From positions 93,596-157,595 of the forward strand of contig NZ_JASPJX010000007.1 in the NCBI RefSeq assembly GCF_030232585.1: DNA of 64,000 nucleotides, in the 5' to 3' direction. This document shows, piece by piece, positions 31,301 to 42,853 of this stretch. Each line of letters starts with the position of its first letter. Within the stretch, counting starts at the first letter, position 1. The stretch is from Corynebacterium sp. MSK008 (GTDB lineage: Bacteria; Actinomycetota; Actinomycetes; Mycobacteriales; Mycobacteriaceae). The notes beneath the pieces were generated by a model. The model was not told the origin of the DNA and did no database searches. It saw nothing but the letters and a program-made list of their open reading frames with translations. Position numbers and translations under genes: made by a program.

Positions 31301-32065
31301 CTAGCCGTCAAAGCGGAACAGGCGCACGGCGGCGGTCATCGCGGCTACCCCCCAGGCGGCGAGCGAGGCCCACGCCACCCAGTTGACCTGCAACGACAGT
31401 GCTTGCACCAGGGCGCCGGCCAGTGCCACGGTGGGCACCGCGTTCCACCACCCGGCGTGCGCGATGTCGCCGGAGTAGCCCACCCAGCCGAGGATGCCCA
31501 TGAGCACCAGCCAGATCAGGTTCGCAAGCGCCAGCACCAGCTCGGCGCGCAGGGTGCCGCCCATCAGCAGCCCCATCGCGGTGAACGCGGCGACGCCGAC
31601 GAGGAGGGTGGCCAGCCCGAACGCGGCGCCGGCGGGGGTTACGCGCCACCCCAGCGCCAGCGCGATGGCTCCGAGCACCACGAGCTGCACCACCACGGTG
31701 GCCAGCACACCGAGGATCTTGCCCACGATGATGGTCCAGGGCGGCACGCCGGACGCGCCGGTGCGCTTTAAGGCCCCGTAGCGGCGGTCGAAGGCGACGG
31801 CGATGGCCTGGCCGGTAAAACCCGCACCGGTGGCGGCCACAGCGAAAACCATGGGCACCAGCACGTCGGGCTCAGTGTTCTCGCCCAGGATCGGCGCGAA
31901 GTGCGCGGCAAGCAGGATCGCCGCCGGGATCAGTACGTTGACCAGGAGCTGCTCACCGTGGCGCAGCATCAGCTTCGCCTCGATGCGACCCTGGGCCGCG
32001 GCCATCCGGCCGAAGGACGCCCGCTGCGGCGCCGGGGCGAAAATGCCGGGGGTAAGCTTTTCCAT
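31301..32065 (-). CDS. ABC-2 type transporter permease
   Basis: A 254-residue membrane protein with six predicted helices and the layout of ABC-2 permeases, including the cytoplasmic stretch DRRYGALKRTGASGVPPW (about residues 92-109), typical where the permease meets the ATPase. It is encoded immediately after its ATPase: the ATPase stop and this ATG share one base (TAATG). The ATPase-permease pair next to mptB and ctaA also occurs in mycobacteria. Substrate is unknown; export of a lipid or a cell-envelope compound is a guess from the company it keeps. Confidence 0.87.
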   Translation of the reverse strand: MEKLTPGIFAPAPQRASFGRMAAAQGRIEAKLMLRHGEQLLVNVLIPAAILLAAHFAPILGENTEPDVLVPMVFAVAATGAGFTGQAIAVAFDRRYGALKRTGASGVPPWTIIVGKILGVLATVVVQLVVLGAIALALGWRVTPAGAAFGLATLLVGVAAFTAMGLLMGGTLRAELVLALANLIWLVLMGILGWVGYSGDIAHAGWWNAVPTVALAGALVQALSLQVNWVAWASLAAWGVAAMTAAVRLFRFDG

Positions 32066-32991
32066 TAGCTCCTCAGCTCCCTTCCTGTGATGTCCAAAAA
32101 CACGTCCTCTAGGTTGCGGTGGGACACGCTCAGCTCGCGTATCAGCACTCCTTGGCGTGCGGCCTCGCGCGCCAGCTTCTCGACGACCTCCGGCGAGCCC
32201 GTACCCTTGATCCGGTAACTGCGGGGCCGGACTTCCTCGACGGTGAGGCCGGCGGGCGTGAGCTCGTCGTTAAGCCTGTGCACGTCAAGCGCCTCCGCCG
32301 TCTCGACAGCGAGCAGCGGAAACTCCTCGTGGCTGGTCAGCTCCTCCGGGGAGCCCTGGGCGACGACCTTGCCGTGGTCGATGATGACGACGTCGTCTGC
32401 GAGGCTTTCGGCCTCGTCCATGAGGTGGGTGGTGAGCAGGACGCTCACCCCGTCGCGCTTGAGTGCGGAGATGATGTCCCACACCGCCATCCGTGACTGG
32501 GCGTCCAGGCCCGCGGTGGGCTCGTCCAAGAAGATCAGTTCCGGTCGGCCGATCAGCGCCAGCGCCAGCGATAGTCGCTGCTGCTGGCCGCCCGACAGTC
32601 GGCGGTAGGTGGTCTTGGCTGCGCCTTCCAGCCCCACCAGCTCCATGAGCCACTGCGGGTCGTGGGGGTTTTTGTTGTAGCTGGCGGCCAGGTTGAGCAT
32701 CTCCACCACGGACACGCCGGCGTAGGAGCCGCCGCCCTGGAGCATGATGCCGATGCGGTCGCGCACCTTCTGCGGCTGAGCGACCGGGTCGATGCCGAGC
32801 ACCCGGATCGACCCGGAGGTGGGCTTGGTAAAGCCTTCGCACATCTCGATGGTGGTGGTTTTGCCGGCGCCGTTGGGGCCCAGAAGCGCCAGCAGCTCGC
32901 CGCGCCGCGCTGTGAAAGAGAGCCCGTCAACCGCCGTTTTCTCGCCGAATCGCTTGACAACGCTTTCGACGACCAGCGCGTGATCACTCAT
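32065..32991 (-). CDS. ABC transporter ATP-binding protein
   Basis: Cytoplasmic ATPase partner of the permease encoded next. The 308-residue protein has Walker [11 protein letters not shown] (about residues 37-46), the Q-loop MLQGGGSY, the ABC signature LSGGQQQRLSLALALIG (about 134-150), Walker B ELIFLDEPTAGLD and the H-loop TTHLMDEAE. The C-terminal 80 residues resemble the extra domain of drug and lipid exporters of the DrrA/CcmA type. The ATG at 32991 overlaps the end of mptB by 8 nt, so mptB, ATPase and permease form one transcription unit. Confidence 0.93.
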   Translation of the reverse strand: MSDHALVVESVVKRFGEKTAVDGLSFTARRGELLALLGPNGAGKTTTIEMCEGFTKPTSGSIRVLGIDPVAQPQKVRDRIGIMLQGGGSYAGVSVVEMLNLAASYNKNPHDPQWLMELVGLEGAAKTTYRRLSGGQQQRLSLALALIGRPELIFLDEPTAGLDAQSRMAVWDIISALKRDGVSVLLTTHLMDEAESLADDVVIIDHGKVVAQGSPEELTSHEEFPLLAVETAEALDVHRLNDELTPAGLTVEEVRPRSYRIKGTGSPEVVEKLAREAARQGVLIRELSVSHRNLEDVFLDITGRELRS

Positions 32992-34696
32992 GGGTGATGA
33001 GTGTAGACCGCCTGCGCCGCAGCACCCGAAGCACCAGTGCCACGCCCGCCGCCAGCAGGATGAAGCTGACGATGGCGGAGCCGTAGATCGTGGCGACGGC
33101 ACCCGCCTGGAGACGGAGCCCGCGCGGGAGGACGAGGAAGCTCACCAACGCCGAGTACCCGGCCACCGATGCGCGGAAGGCGAAGCGGTTCGCCCACGCA
33201 GCGAGCGGAAGCACGGCCCACAGCGGGTACCAGGGGTGCACGACCGGAAACAGCACGACTAGGACGAAAGTGGAAACGCCGAGCCCGCCGACGGGGTGGA
33301 TGGTGCCGCGGTAGGTGGCCCACAGCATGCGCACCGCGAACGCGGCGGCGACGGTCAGCCCCGCCCAGCGGGTCACGCTGAGCATCGCGTCCGTGTGGTC
33401 GCCGAGGCCCAAGTTCATGCCGAGGAACCCCCCAGCGACGCCGATATCGGTGGTCAGGGACAACCAGCTGCGGATCTGAGCGGCGCCGCCCTGGCCGGTG
33501 ACCCAGCCCAGACCAATGCCGGAGACTAGTGAGACCGCGACAGCGGTGGCCACGAGCATGGTCGCGTGCAGGGCGGCAGAGGTGGCGATGGCGCGGGGCC
33601 CGCTGCGCTGGCGTTGCGGCCGGGTGCGCAGGTGCCGGGCGAGCGACATGCCGGTGAAACCGAGGGCCAAAAATCCGATCACCTTCACCATGCCGGCGCA
33701 GCTGATCAGGGCCGCCGAGGCGGCGAGCAGCGCCCAACCGGAGCGGCGGTTGAATTCGAGCCGGTCGATGCCGCGCAGTCCCACCTCGAGGCCTACGAGC
33801 AGCAGGCCCATCATGATGGACTCATTGTGGATGCCGCCCACCATGTGCAGCACCGTCAGTGGGTTGAGGATGCCCAGCCACAGGGCGGCGGGGCCGGTCA
33901 CGCCGCAGCGCTTTGCCAGCGCGAGCACTGCCCAGGCCGCGGCGAGAATGCCAGCGACCGCCACGGCGCGGTGGGCGAGCACGCCCCAAAAGATCGAGTC
34001 GCCCGTGATGTGCGAGATCACCGCCGCTGTGCCGAGCGCAACCGGTCCGTACGGGCTAGGGGAGTGCGCCCAAATGAACGGCACCGAACGGGCCAGGTGG
34101 TGCTCCACGCCGAGAATCTCCACGGGGCCGGAGGAGTACGGGTCGAGCCCCTGGCGCACGATGCTGCCGTTAGCTAAGTAGGAGTAGATGTCTTGGGTGA
34201 ACAGCGGCGCGGTGGCGATAAGCGGGAGCACCCACGCGATGAAGGTGCGCAGCATCTCCGGGTTGCTCACCCGCGCCCCACGCGCCGCGCCCGGCGACGC
34301 CCCGACGAACGGCGCCATGGCCAGCCACGCCGCCACCAGCACGCCGACGCCGATGAGCACGAGCGCGTTGGAGGCGAGCATCATGCGGCCCATCTCCGCG
34401 CCGAAGGGGAAGTTCTGCCACGGGTTGTCCACCACCGGCAGCGCGCCGCCGCCGATGCCCGCGAACGCGATCAGGCACGCCCCGGCGGCACCCACCCAGC
34501 GCAGCGCCGCGAACCGGGCGCGCTCGCGGGCTCGCACCGTCGCGCTCGTGGGTGCGCTCTCCGGAGGCGCGGCCGGGTCGTGCAGCAGCGTCGAGCGGGA
34601 CCCGGGCCGGCCGATGCGGGGCAGCTCGCTGGCCACGCTCACGCGCGGGGCGCGGCGTGGGCGTTGGGAGCCCTCCGGGCGGTCGGGTGCAGTCAC
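32984..34696 (-). CDS. mptB: Alpha-(1->6)-mannopyranosyltransferase MptB
   Basis: Integral membrane GT-C glycosyltransferase that begins the alpha-1,6-mannan backbone of lipomannan/lipoarabinomannan in Corynebacteriales, using polyprenol-phosphate mannose. About 570 residues: a basic soluble N-terminus of about 65 residues, then at least a dozen hydrophobic helices. The first external loop carries LFTQDIYSYLANG, an Asp-containing motif usual for GT-C enzymes. The GTG at 34696 was chosen because TAGACT (34710 to 34705) ends 8 nt upstream, indicating a leaderless mRNA; a GTG at 34726 would add 10 residues. It is divergent from sufR, as in mycobacteria. Confidence 0.88.
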   Translation of the reverse strand: MTAPDRPEGSQRPRRAPRVSVASELPRIGRPGSRSTLLHDPAAPPESAPTSATVRARERARFAALRWVGAAGACLIAFAGIGGGALPVVDNPWQNFPFGAEMGRMMLASNALVLIGVGVLVAAWLAMAPFVGASPGAARGARVSNPEMLRTFIAWVLPLIATAPLFTQDIYSYLANGSIVRQGLDPYSSGPVEILGVEHHLARSVPFIWAHSPSPYGPVALGTAAVISHITGDSIFWGVLAHRAVAVAGILAAAWAVLALAKRCGVTGPAALWLGILNPLTVLHMVGGIHNESIMMGLLLVGLEVGLRGIDRLEFNRRSGWALLAASAALISCAGMVKVIGFLALGFTGMSLARHLRTRPQRQRSGPRAIATSAALHATMLVATAVAVSLVSGIGLGWVTGQGGAAQIRSWLSLTTDIGVAGGFLGMNLGLGDHTDAMLSVTRWAGLTVAAAFAVRMLWATYRGTIHPVGGLGVSTFVLVVLFPVVHPWYPLWAVLPLAAWANRFAFRASVAGYSALVSFLVLPRGLRLQAGAVATIYGSAIVSFILLAAGVALVLRVLRRRRSTLITHE

Positions 34697-34759
34697 GGTT
34701 GAACAGTCTAAGGCGCGCCCCGACACGCGCCCACCCGGTGCGGCGGGAATATTTACAAC

Positions 34760-34774
34760 ACACTAGTGTTGTGA
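34760..34774 (+). promoter_or_regulatory. Probable SufR operator upstream of the suf operon
   Basis: The sequence ACACT-AGTGT-TGTGA fits ACACT-N5-TGTGA, the site I recall being described for mycobacterial SufR. A second symmetry, ACAAC-N8-GTTGT, overlaps it. TAGTGT at 34764-34769 inside the site could be the -10 box, so a bound repressor would block transcription of sufR and the genes behind it. It lies 45-59 nt before the sufR start codon and about 50 nt upstream of the mptB -10 box. Confidence 0.65.
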
Positions 34775-34818
34775 AAAGGCAGCGACCCAGACCACATCGA
34801 GCGAAAGGTGGTGCCATC

Positions 34819-35550
34819 GTGGAAACAGTGGAAACCCACAACCCCGCTCCTGCGGACGCGTCCCGCGTTGGCGGCGACACGCGCTCGCAGGTGATGTCGG
34901 TCCTGCTCAAGCGGGGCCCGGTAGCGGCCAACGACATTGCGGAAGAGCTCGACCTCTCGGCGGCCGGCGTGCGCAGGCATGTGGACAAGCTCGTCGAAGA
35001 GGAGTTGGCCGAACCCTGCGCGCCGCGCGCCGTCGCGGGCGAGGAGCAGGGGCGCGGCCGGCCGGCGAAGCACTTCCAGCTCACCGCCGCAGGTCGCGAG
35101 CGCTTCGGTTCGCATTACGACGGACTCGCGCTCGACGCCGTGGAACTGATCCAGCAGATCGGGGGCGAGGCCGCGGTGCGCGACTTCGCCCGCGCCCGCG
35201 TGGAAGAGATCCTCGGCGACGTGGAGCCGGCGGACGACCCAGAGGTGACGGCGCGGCGCGTCGCCGCCGCGCTGGAAAAGCACGGCTACGCCCCGAGCGT
35301 CCACCGCACCGACGCCGGCATCCAGATTTGCCAGCACCACTGTCCGGTGTCCGCGGTCGCCGCGGCGCACCCGGAGTTCTGCGAGGCAGAAAGGGAGGCG
35401 GTGGCCCGGATCGTCGATACGCATGTGCAGCCGCTCGCCCTCATCTCCGACGGCGACGGAATCTGCACAACTAACATCCCCCTTGCCGCGGCGCGGACCC
35501 GAACGCGCCCGGCGGGAACAGCAACGAAAGGAGCGGCTGACCATGACTGA
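34819..35550 (+). CDS. sufR: Fe-S-sensing repressor SufR
   Basis: DeoR/ArsR-like winged-helix repressor of the suf operon that senses Fe-S status. The 243-residue protein has an HTH in the first 80 residues ([22 protein letters not shown], here given in part; [11 protein letters not shown]) and a wing with GRGRPAKHF. The C-terminal half has the cluster-binding cysteines: ICQHHC, EFC about 14 residues later, and GIC near the end. The GTG at 34819 has AAAGGTG about 8 nt upstream. It overlaps sufB by 8 nt and heads sufRBDCSUT, so it likely represses its own operon. Confidence 0.93.
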   Translation: METVETHNPAPADASRVGGDTRSQVMSVLLKRGPVAANDIAEELDLSAAGVRRHVDKLVEEELAEPCAPRAVAGEEQGRGRPAKHFQLTAAGRERFGSHYDGLALDAVELIQQIGGEAAVRDFARARVEEILGDVEPADDPEVTARRVAAALEKHGYAPSVHRTDAGIQICQHHCPVSAVAAAHPEFCEAEREAVARIVDTHVQPLALISDGDGICTTNIPLAAARTRTRPAGTATKGAADHD

Positions 35551-36988
35551 AGTGAAGCCCACACCAGGCCTTGAGAAGCCGATGAACGACGACGAGATCA
35601 TCGAGTCGATCGGCGCCTACAACTACGGCTGGCACGACTCTGACGCCGCCGGCGCCTCCGCGCGCCGCGGCCTGAACGAAGAGGTCGTGCGCGACATCTC
35701 CGGCATCAAGGGTGAGCCGGAATGGATGCTCAACCAGCGTGTGAAGGCGCTGGAGATCTTTGACAAGAAGCCGATGCCCACCTGGGGCGCGGACCTGTCC
35801 GACATCGATTTCGACAACATCAAGTACTACGTCCGCTCCACCGAGGAGCAGGCCGCCAGCTGGGACGACCTGCCGGAGGACATCAAGAACACCTACGACA
35901 AGCTGGGCATCCCGGAGGCGGAGAAGCAGCGCCTCGTCGCAGGTGTGGCCGCGCAGTACGAGTCCGAGGTGGTCTACCACCAGATCCGCGAGGACCTGGA
36001 GGAAAAGGGCGTCATCTTCGTCGACACCGACACCGCCCTGCGCGAGCATGAGGACCTGTTCAAGGAGTACTTCGGCTCCGTCATCCCGGCTGGCGACAAC
36101 AAGTTCTCGGCGCTGAACACCGCCGTGTGGTCCGGCGGTTCCTTCATCTACGTCCCGCCGGGGGTCCACGTGGACATTCCGCTGCAGGCCTACTTCCGCA
36201 TCAACACGGAGAACATGGGCCAGTTCGAGCGCACCCTCATCATCGTCGATGAGGACGCCTACGTGCACTACGTCGAGGGCTGCACCGCGCCGATTTACAA
36301 GTCGGACTCCCTGCACTCCGCCGTTGTGGAGATCATTGTGAAGAAGGGCGGCCGCTGCCGCTACACCACCATCCAGAACTGGTCCAACAACGTCTACAAC
36401 CTGGTGACCAAGCGCGCGAAGGCTGAAGAGGGCGCGACCATGGAGTGGGTCGATGGCAACATCGGCTCCAAGGTGACCATGAAGTACCCGGCTGTGTGGA
36501 TGACCGGTGAGCACGCCCGCGGCGAGGTGCTCTCCGTTGCGTTTGCGGGCGAGGGCCAGTTCCAGGACACCGGCGCGAAGATGACGCACATGGCGCCGCA
36601 CACCTCCTCGTCCATCGTGTCCAAGTCCGTGGCTCGCGGCGGCGGCCGCGCCGCCTACCGCGGCCTGGTGCAGGTCAACGCCAACGCCCACGATTCCGCC
36701 TCGAACGTGGAGTGCGACGCGCTGCTGGTGGACGACATCTCGCGCTCGGACACCTACCCGTACAACGACATCCGCAACGACCGCGTGACCCTGGGCCACG
36801 AGGCGAAGGTGTCCAAGGTCTCCGAGGACCAGCTGTTCTACCTCATGTCCCGCGGCATCGCCGAGGAAGAGGCCATGGCCATGATCGTGCGCGGCTTCGT
36901 CGAGCCGATCGCCAAGGAGCTGCCCATGGAGTACGCCCTCGAGCTGAACCGCCTCATCGAGCTGCAAATGGAAGGATCGGTGGGCTAA
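35543..36988 (+). CDS. sufB: Fe-S cluster assembly scaffold SufB
   Basis: Scaffold subunit of the SufBCD complex on which Fe-S clusters are built. The 481-residue protein shows the conserved beta-helix core and C-terminus: [40 protein letters not shown] with the cluster-related cysteine, and [19 protein letters not shown]. No intein is present, unlike the sufB of M. tuberculosis. The ATG at 35543 overlaps the sufR stop by 8 nt and follows AAAGGAG. The sufD start follows the stop with no gap. Confidence 0.97.
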   Translation: MTEVKPTPGLEKPMNDDEIIESIGAYNYGWHDSDAAGASARRGLNEEVVRDISGIKGEPEWMLNQRVKALEIFDKKPMPTWGADLSDIDFDNIKYYVRSTEEQAASWDDLPEDIKNTYDKLGIPEAEKQRLVAGVAAQYESEVVYHQIREDLEEKGVIFVDTDTALREHEDLFKEYFGSVIPAGDNKFSALNTAVWSGGSFIYVPPGVHVDIPLQAYFRINTENMGQFERTLIIVDEDAYVHYVEGCTAPIYKSDSLHSAVVEIIVKKGGRCRYTTIQNWSNNVYNLVTKRAKAEEGATMEWVDGNIGSKVTMKYPAVWMTGEHARGEVLSVAFAGEGQFQDTGAKMTHMAPHTSSSIVSKSVARGGGRAAYRGLVQVNANAHDSASNVECDALLVDDISRSDTYPYNDIRNDRVTLGHEAKVSKVSEDQLFYLMSRGIAEEEAMAMIVRGFVEPIAKELPMEYALELNRLIELQMEGSVG

Positions 36989-38152
36989 ATGGCTGAAACC
37001 GTCAAAAACGCGACCACGCACAACAACAAGGGCGACCTGTTTTCCTCCTTCAACGTGGAGGACTTCGAGGTCCCGGGCGGCCGCGACGAGGTCTGGCGTT
37101 TCATCTCCCTGCGCCGCCTGCGCGGCCTGCACAACGGCGAGTTCGCCCCGCAGGCCGAGGCGCAGATTGCGGTGGAGGGCCCCAGCGAGGTCGCAGTCGA
37201 GCAGGTTTCGCTTGACGACGAGCGCGTGACCGCCGCCGGCGCCCCCGTCGACCGCATCGCCGCCCAGGCGTGGACCTCATCCGAGAACGCCACCCTGATC
37301 TCGGTGCCGGCGAACGCGGAGCTGACCGAGCCGATCACCGTGACCATCACCGGTGCGGGCGCGGACAAGACCACCTTCGGCACGGTCGTGTTCGAGTCGG
37401 GCGCGAACTCTGCAGCCACCGTTGTGGTGCGCTACGCCGGATCCGGCACCCACGCCGACAACGTCAACTGGGTCATCGGCGAGGGTTCCCGCGTCAACGC
37501 AGTGGTGGACGCCGATTGGGACCTGGATGCGGTGCATGTGGGCCAGCAGTCGATCGTCGTGAAGCGCGATGCGACCCTGCGCCACCACGTGGCCACCTTC
37601 GGCGGCGAGATCGTCCGCGTCACCCCGCGCCTCGCCTTTGAGGCGCCGGGCGGCGACGCCGAGCTGACCGGCGTGTACTTCGCCGACGCTGGCCAGTACA
37701 TCGAAAACCGCCTGCTGGTGGACCACGCGGTGCCGAACTGCCGCTCCAACGTGCTGTACAAGGGCGCGCTGCAGGGCGACAAGGCCTCCAAGCTGCCGGA
37801 GGCGCGCACCTGCTGGGTGGGCGACGTGCTCATCCGCGCCGAGGCGAAGGGCACCGACACCTACGAGACCAACCGCAACCTGGTGCTCACCGACGGCGCA
37901 CGCGCCGACGCCATCCCGAACCTGGAGATCGAGACCGGCGAGATTGCCGGCGCGGGCCACGCCGCGACCGTCGGCCGCTTCGACGACGACCAGCTGTTCT
38001 ACCTGCGCTCCCGCGGCATCCGCGAGGAAGACGCCACCCGCCTGATCATCCGCGGCTTCTTCAACGAGGTCCTCAACCAGATCCCCGTCGAGTCGATCCG
38101 CGAAGAACTCATCGCCCGCGTCGCCGGCGAGCTCGAGCGCAACGAAAACTAA
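36989..38152 (+). CDS. sufD: Fe-S cluster assembly protein SufD
   Basis: Partner of SufB in the SufBC2D complex. The 387-residue protein is a SufB paralogue: the N-terminal part (EVPGGRDEVWRFISLRRL) is followed by the beta-helix domain with HHVATFGGEIVRV and LYKGALQGDKA, and the shared C-terminal helical region RSRGIREEDATRLIIRGF. It begins immediately after the sufB stop codon and ends 12 nt before sufC, with AAAAGGAG between them. Confidence 0.95.
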   Translation: MAETVKNATTHNNKGDLFSSFNVEDFEVPGGRDEVWRFISLRRLRGLHNGEFAPQAEAQIAVEGPSEVAVEQVSLDDERVTAAGAPVDRIAAQAWTSSENATLISVPANAELTEPITVTITGAGADKTTFGTVVFESGANSAATVVVRYAGSGTHADNVNWVIGEGSRVNAVVDADWDLDAVHVGQQSIVVKRDATLRHHVATFGGEIVRVTPRLAFEAPGGDAELTGVYFADAGQYIENRLLVDHAVPNCRSNVLYKGALQGDKASKLPEARTCWVGDVLIRAEAKGTDTYETNRNLVLTDGARADAIPNLEIETGEIAGAGHAATVGRFDDDQLFYLRSRGIREEDATRLIIRGFFNEVLNQIPVESIREELIARVAGELERNEN

Positions 38153-38164
38153 AAGGAGCAATAC

Positions 38165-40598
<2,434 letters not shown>

Positions 40599-40600
40599 CT

Positions 40601-40975
40601 ATGACTGAACCGGACAAGCAGGCGGAGCGCCCCCAGCAGACCGAGGAGCAGCTCAAGCTCATCGGCGAGGTGGAGGAGTACCTCCACGACGTGATCGACC
40701 CGGAGCTGGGCATCAACGTGGTCGACCTGGGCCTTGTCTACGATCTGTGGATTGAGGAGCGCGAGGGTAAGACCGTCGCGGTGCTCAACATGACGCTGAC
40801 CTCGCCGGCGTGCCCGCTCACTGACGTGATCGAGGAGCAGGCCACCCAGGCCGTCGTGACCAATACGGCGGTCGACGAGCTGGACCTGAACTGGGTCTGG
40901 ATGCCGCCGTGGGGCCCGCAGTTCATCACCGAGGAGGGCCGCGAGCAGCTCCGCGCCCTCGGTTTCGCGGTCTAA
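40601..40975 (+). CDS. sufT: SufT-like DUF59 protein
   Basis: A 124-residue member of the DUF59/MIP18 family, an accessory maturation factor of Fe-S proteins commonly last in actinobacterial suf operons. Signatures: VIDPELGINVVDLGLVYDL (about residues 26-44), MTLTSPACPLTDVIE with the conserved cysteine, and VWMPPWGPQFITEEGREQLR. AAAAGGAG lies about 5 nt before the ATG. It is followed by a strong terminator hairpin. Confidence 0.94.
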   Translation: MTEPDKQAERPQQTEEQLKLIGEVEEYLHDVIDPELGINVVDLGLVYDLWIEEREGKTVAVLNMTLTSPACPLTDVIEEQATQAVVTNTAVDELDLNWVWMPPWGPQFITEEGREQLRALGFAV

Positions 40976-40983
40976 AACACCCC

Positions 40984-41022
40984 TTGACATCCCCCCCAGG
41001 TTGTTAACCTGTGGGGGATTTT
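40984..41022 (+). terminator. suf operon terminator overlapping a possible promoter
   Basis: ATCCCCCCCAGGTT (40989-41002) and AACCTGTGGGGGAT (41006-41019) form a long stem with a 3-nt loop and one mismatch region, followed by TTT. It should end the suf transcript. The same stretch carries TTGACA (40984-40989) and TAACCT (41005-41010), a -35/-10 pair with a short 15-nt spacer that could drive the small membrane peptide gene downstream. Confidence 0.7.
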
Positions 41023-41045
41023 CCGCGTTGTGAGGGAGGATTGTT

Positions 41046-41165
41046 GTGAACGTTGGGCTTGCTGAAATTCTGATCATGCTCGGTACCTTCGGCCTGGTTG
41101 CGCTGAAAGTCGCGCTGATTGTCGCGCTGATCGTTTGGATCGTGCGCTCCATCCCGAAGAAGTAG
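41046..41165 (+). CDS. 39-residue membrane peptide
   Basis: A short reading frame from GTG 41046 to TAG 41165 encodes 39 residues: nearly one long hydrophobic helix (about residues 4-34: LAEILIMLGTFG, LVALKVALIVALIVWIV) ending in RSIPKK. A strong ribosome binding site GGGAGGA (41034-41040) sits about 5 nt upstream, with a possible promoter inside the preceding terminator. These signs and its isolated position between suf and the ABC-F gene argue that it is a real gene. Single-span peptides with a Lys/Arg tail often act on membrane partners, but I cannot name one. Confidence 0.6.
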   Translation: MNVGLAEILIMLGTFGLVALKVALIVALIVWIVRSIPKK

Positions 41166-41199
41166 GTCTCGATTTGGGGGCTGTTGATACAGTTTCCCC

Positions 41200-42828
41200 G
41201 TGATTGTCACCAATGATCTCGAGGTCCGCGTCGGCGCGCGCACGCTTCTCGACGCCCCCGGCCAGCACCTCCGCGTCCAACCCGGCGACCGCATCGGTCT
41301 GGTGGGCCGCAACGGCGCGGGCAAGACCACCACGATGCGCATCCTGGCGGGGGAGACCGAACCCTACGGCGGCTCGGTGACCCGCTCGGGCGAGATCGGC
41401 TACCTCCCGCAGGACTCCAAGGAGGGCGACATTGAGCAGACCGCCCGCGACCGTGTGCTCTCGGCCCGCGGCCTGGACCAGATCCAGCGCTCGATGGCGA
41501 AGCAGCAGAAGCTGATGGAGGAAACGGACGGGGAGGAGCGTGACAAGGCCATCGCGAAGTTTTCCCGCCTTGAGGAGCGCTACCAGGCGCTCGGCGGCTA
41601 CGAGGCCAACGCGGAGGCGGCCCAGATCTGCGACAACCTGGGGCTGCCGGAGCGCATCCTGGACCAGCAGCTGAAGACCCTGTCGGGCGGCCAGCGCCGC
41701 CGCGTGGAGCTCGCCCAGATCCTGTTCGCCTCGCGCCAGGGCTCGGGCAAGTCGCAGACGACGTTGCTTCTCGACGAGCCGACCAACCACCTCGACGCCG
41801 ACTCCATCACGTGGCTGCGCAACTTCCTGTCCAAGCACGAGGGTGGGCTGATCATGATCTCCCACGACGTCGAGCTCTTGGACGCGGTGTGCAACAAGAT
41901 CTGGTTCTTGGACGCGGTGCGCGCCGAGGCCGACGTGTACAACATGGGCTTTTCTAAGTACAAGGATGCCCGCGCCCTCGACGAGGCTCGGCGCCGCCGC
42001 GAACGCGCTAACGCCGAGAAGAAGGCCTCAGCCCTGCAAAAGCAGGCCGCGAAGTTGGGCGCGAAGGCCACGAAAGCCTCGGCCGCGAAGCAGATGATGG
42101 CGCGCGCCGAGCGCATGATGGGGGAGCTCGACGAGGTCCGGGTGGCCGACAAGGTCGCCTCCATCTCCTTCCCGGAGCCGGCGCCGTGCGGCAAGACCCC
42201 ACTGTTCGGCAAGGGCTTGACCAAGATGTACGGCTCCCTTGAGGTCTTCGCGGGCGTGGACTTGGCGGTGGACAAGGGCTCGCGCGTGGTCGTGCTGGGC
42301 ACCAACGGCGCCGGCAAGACCACCCTGCTCAAGCTGCTCGCCGGGGTAGAGCGCACCGACGGCGAGGGCGGCGTGGTCTCGGGCCACGGGCTGAAGATCG
42401 GCTACTTCGCCCAGGAGCACGACACCATCGACGGCGACAAGAGCGTCTGGGAGAACACCATCGAGGCCTGCCCCGACGCCGGCCAGCAGGACCTGCGCGG
42501 CCTGCTTGGCGCCTTCATGTTCTCGGGCGACAAGCTGGAGCAGCCCGCCGGCACGCTCTCGGGCGGCGAGAAGACCCGCCTCGCGCTGGCGACCCTCGTC
42601 TCCTCGCGAGCCAACGTGCTGCTCCTTGACGAGCCCACCAACAACCTCGACCCCCAATCCCGCGAGCAGGTCCTCGACGCGCTCAAGACCTACACCGGCG
42701 CCGTCGTCCTGGTCACCCACGACCCGGGCGCGGTGCGCGCGCTCGAGCCGGAGCGGGTCATCATCATGCCCGAAGGCGACGAGGACATGTGGAGCGATGA
42801 GTACATGGAGATCGTCGAGCTCGCCTAA
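41200..42828 (+). CDS. ABC-F family ATPase
   Basis: A soluble tandem ABC protein of 542 residues, of the ABC-F class that acts on ribosomes (translation factors and antibiotic-protection proteins). First cassette: [37 protein letters not shown]. Between the cassettes is a Lys/Arg/Ala-rich linker (about residues 255-310), the arm that reaches into the ribosome. Second cassette: [43 protein letters not shown]. There are no membrane segments. GTG at 41200 lies 6 nt after the extended -10 TGATACAGT (41185-41193), so the mRNA is probably leaderless. Placement in a subgroup such as EttA needs a tree. Confidence 0.9.
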   Translation: MIVTNDLEVRVGARTLLDAPGQHLRVQPGDRIGLVGRNGAGKTTTMRILAGETEPYGGSVTRSGEIGYLPQDSKEGDIEQTARDRVLSARGLDQIQRSMAKQQKLMEETDGEERDKAIAKFSRLEERYQALGGYEANAEAAQICDNLGLPERILDQQLKTLSGGQRRRVELAQILFASRQGSGKSQTTLLLDEPTNHLDADSITWLRNFLSKHEGGLIMISHDVELLDAVCNKIWFLDAVRAEADVYNMGFSKYKDARALDEARRRRERANAEKKASALQKQAAKLGAKATKASAAKQMMARAERMMGELDEVRVADKVASISFPEPAPCGKTPLFGKGLTKMYGSLEVFAGVDLAVDKGSRVVVLGTNGAGKTTLLKLLAGVERTDGEGGVVSGHGLKIGYFAQEHDTIDGDKSVWENTIEACPDAGQQDLRGLLGAFMFSGDKLEQPAGTLSGGEKTRLALATLVSSRANVLLLDEPTNNLDPQSREQVLDALKTYTGAVVLVTHDPGAVRALEPERVIIMPEGDEDMWSDEYMEIVELA

Positions 42829-42853
42829 ACTTCCCGACCTGCTCGGGGCGCAT

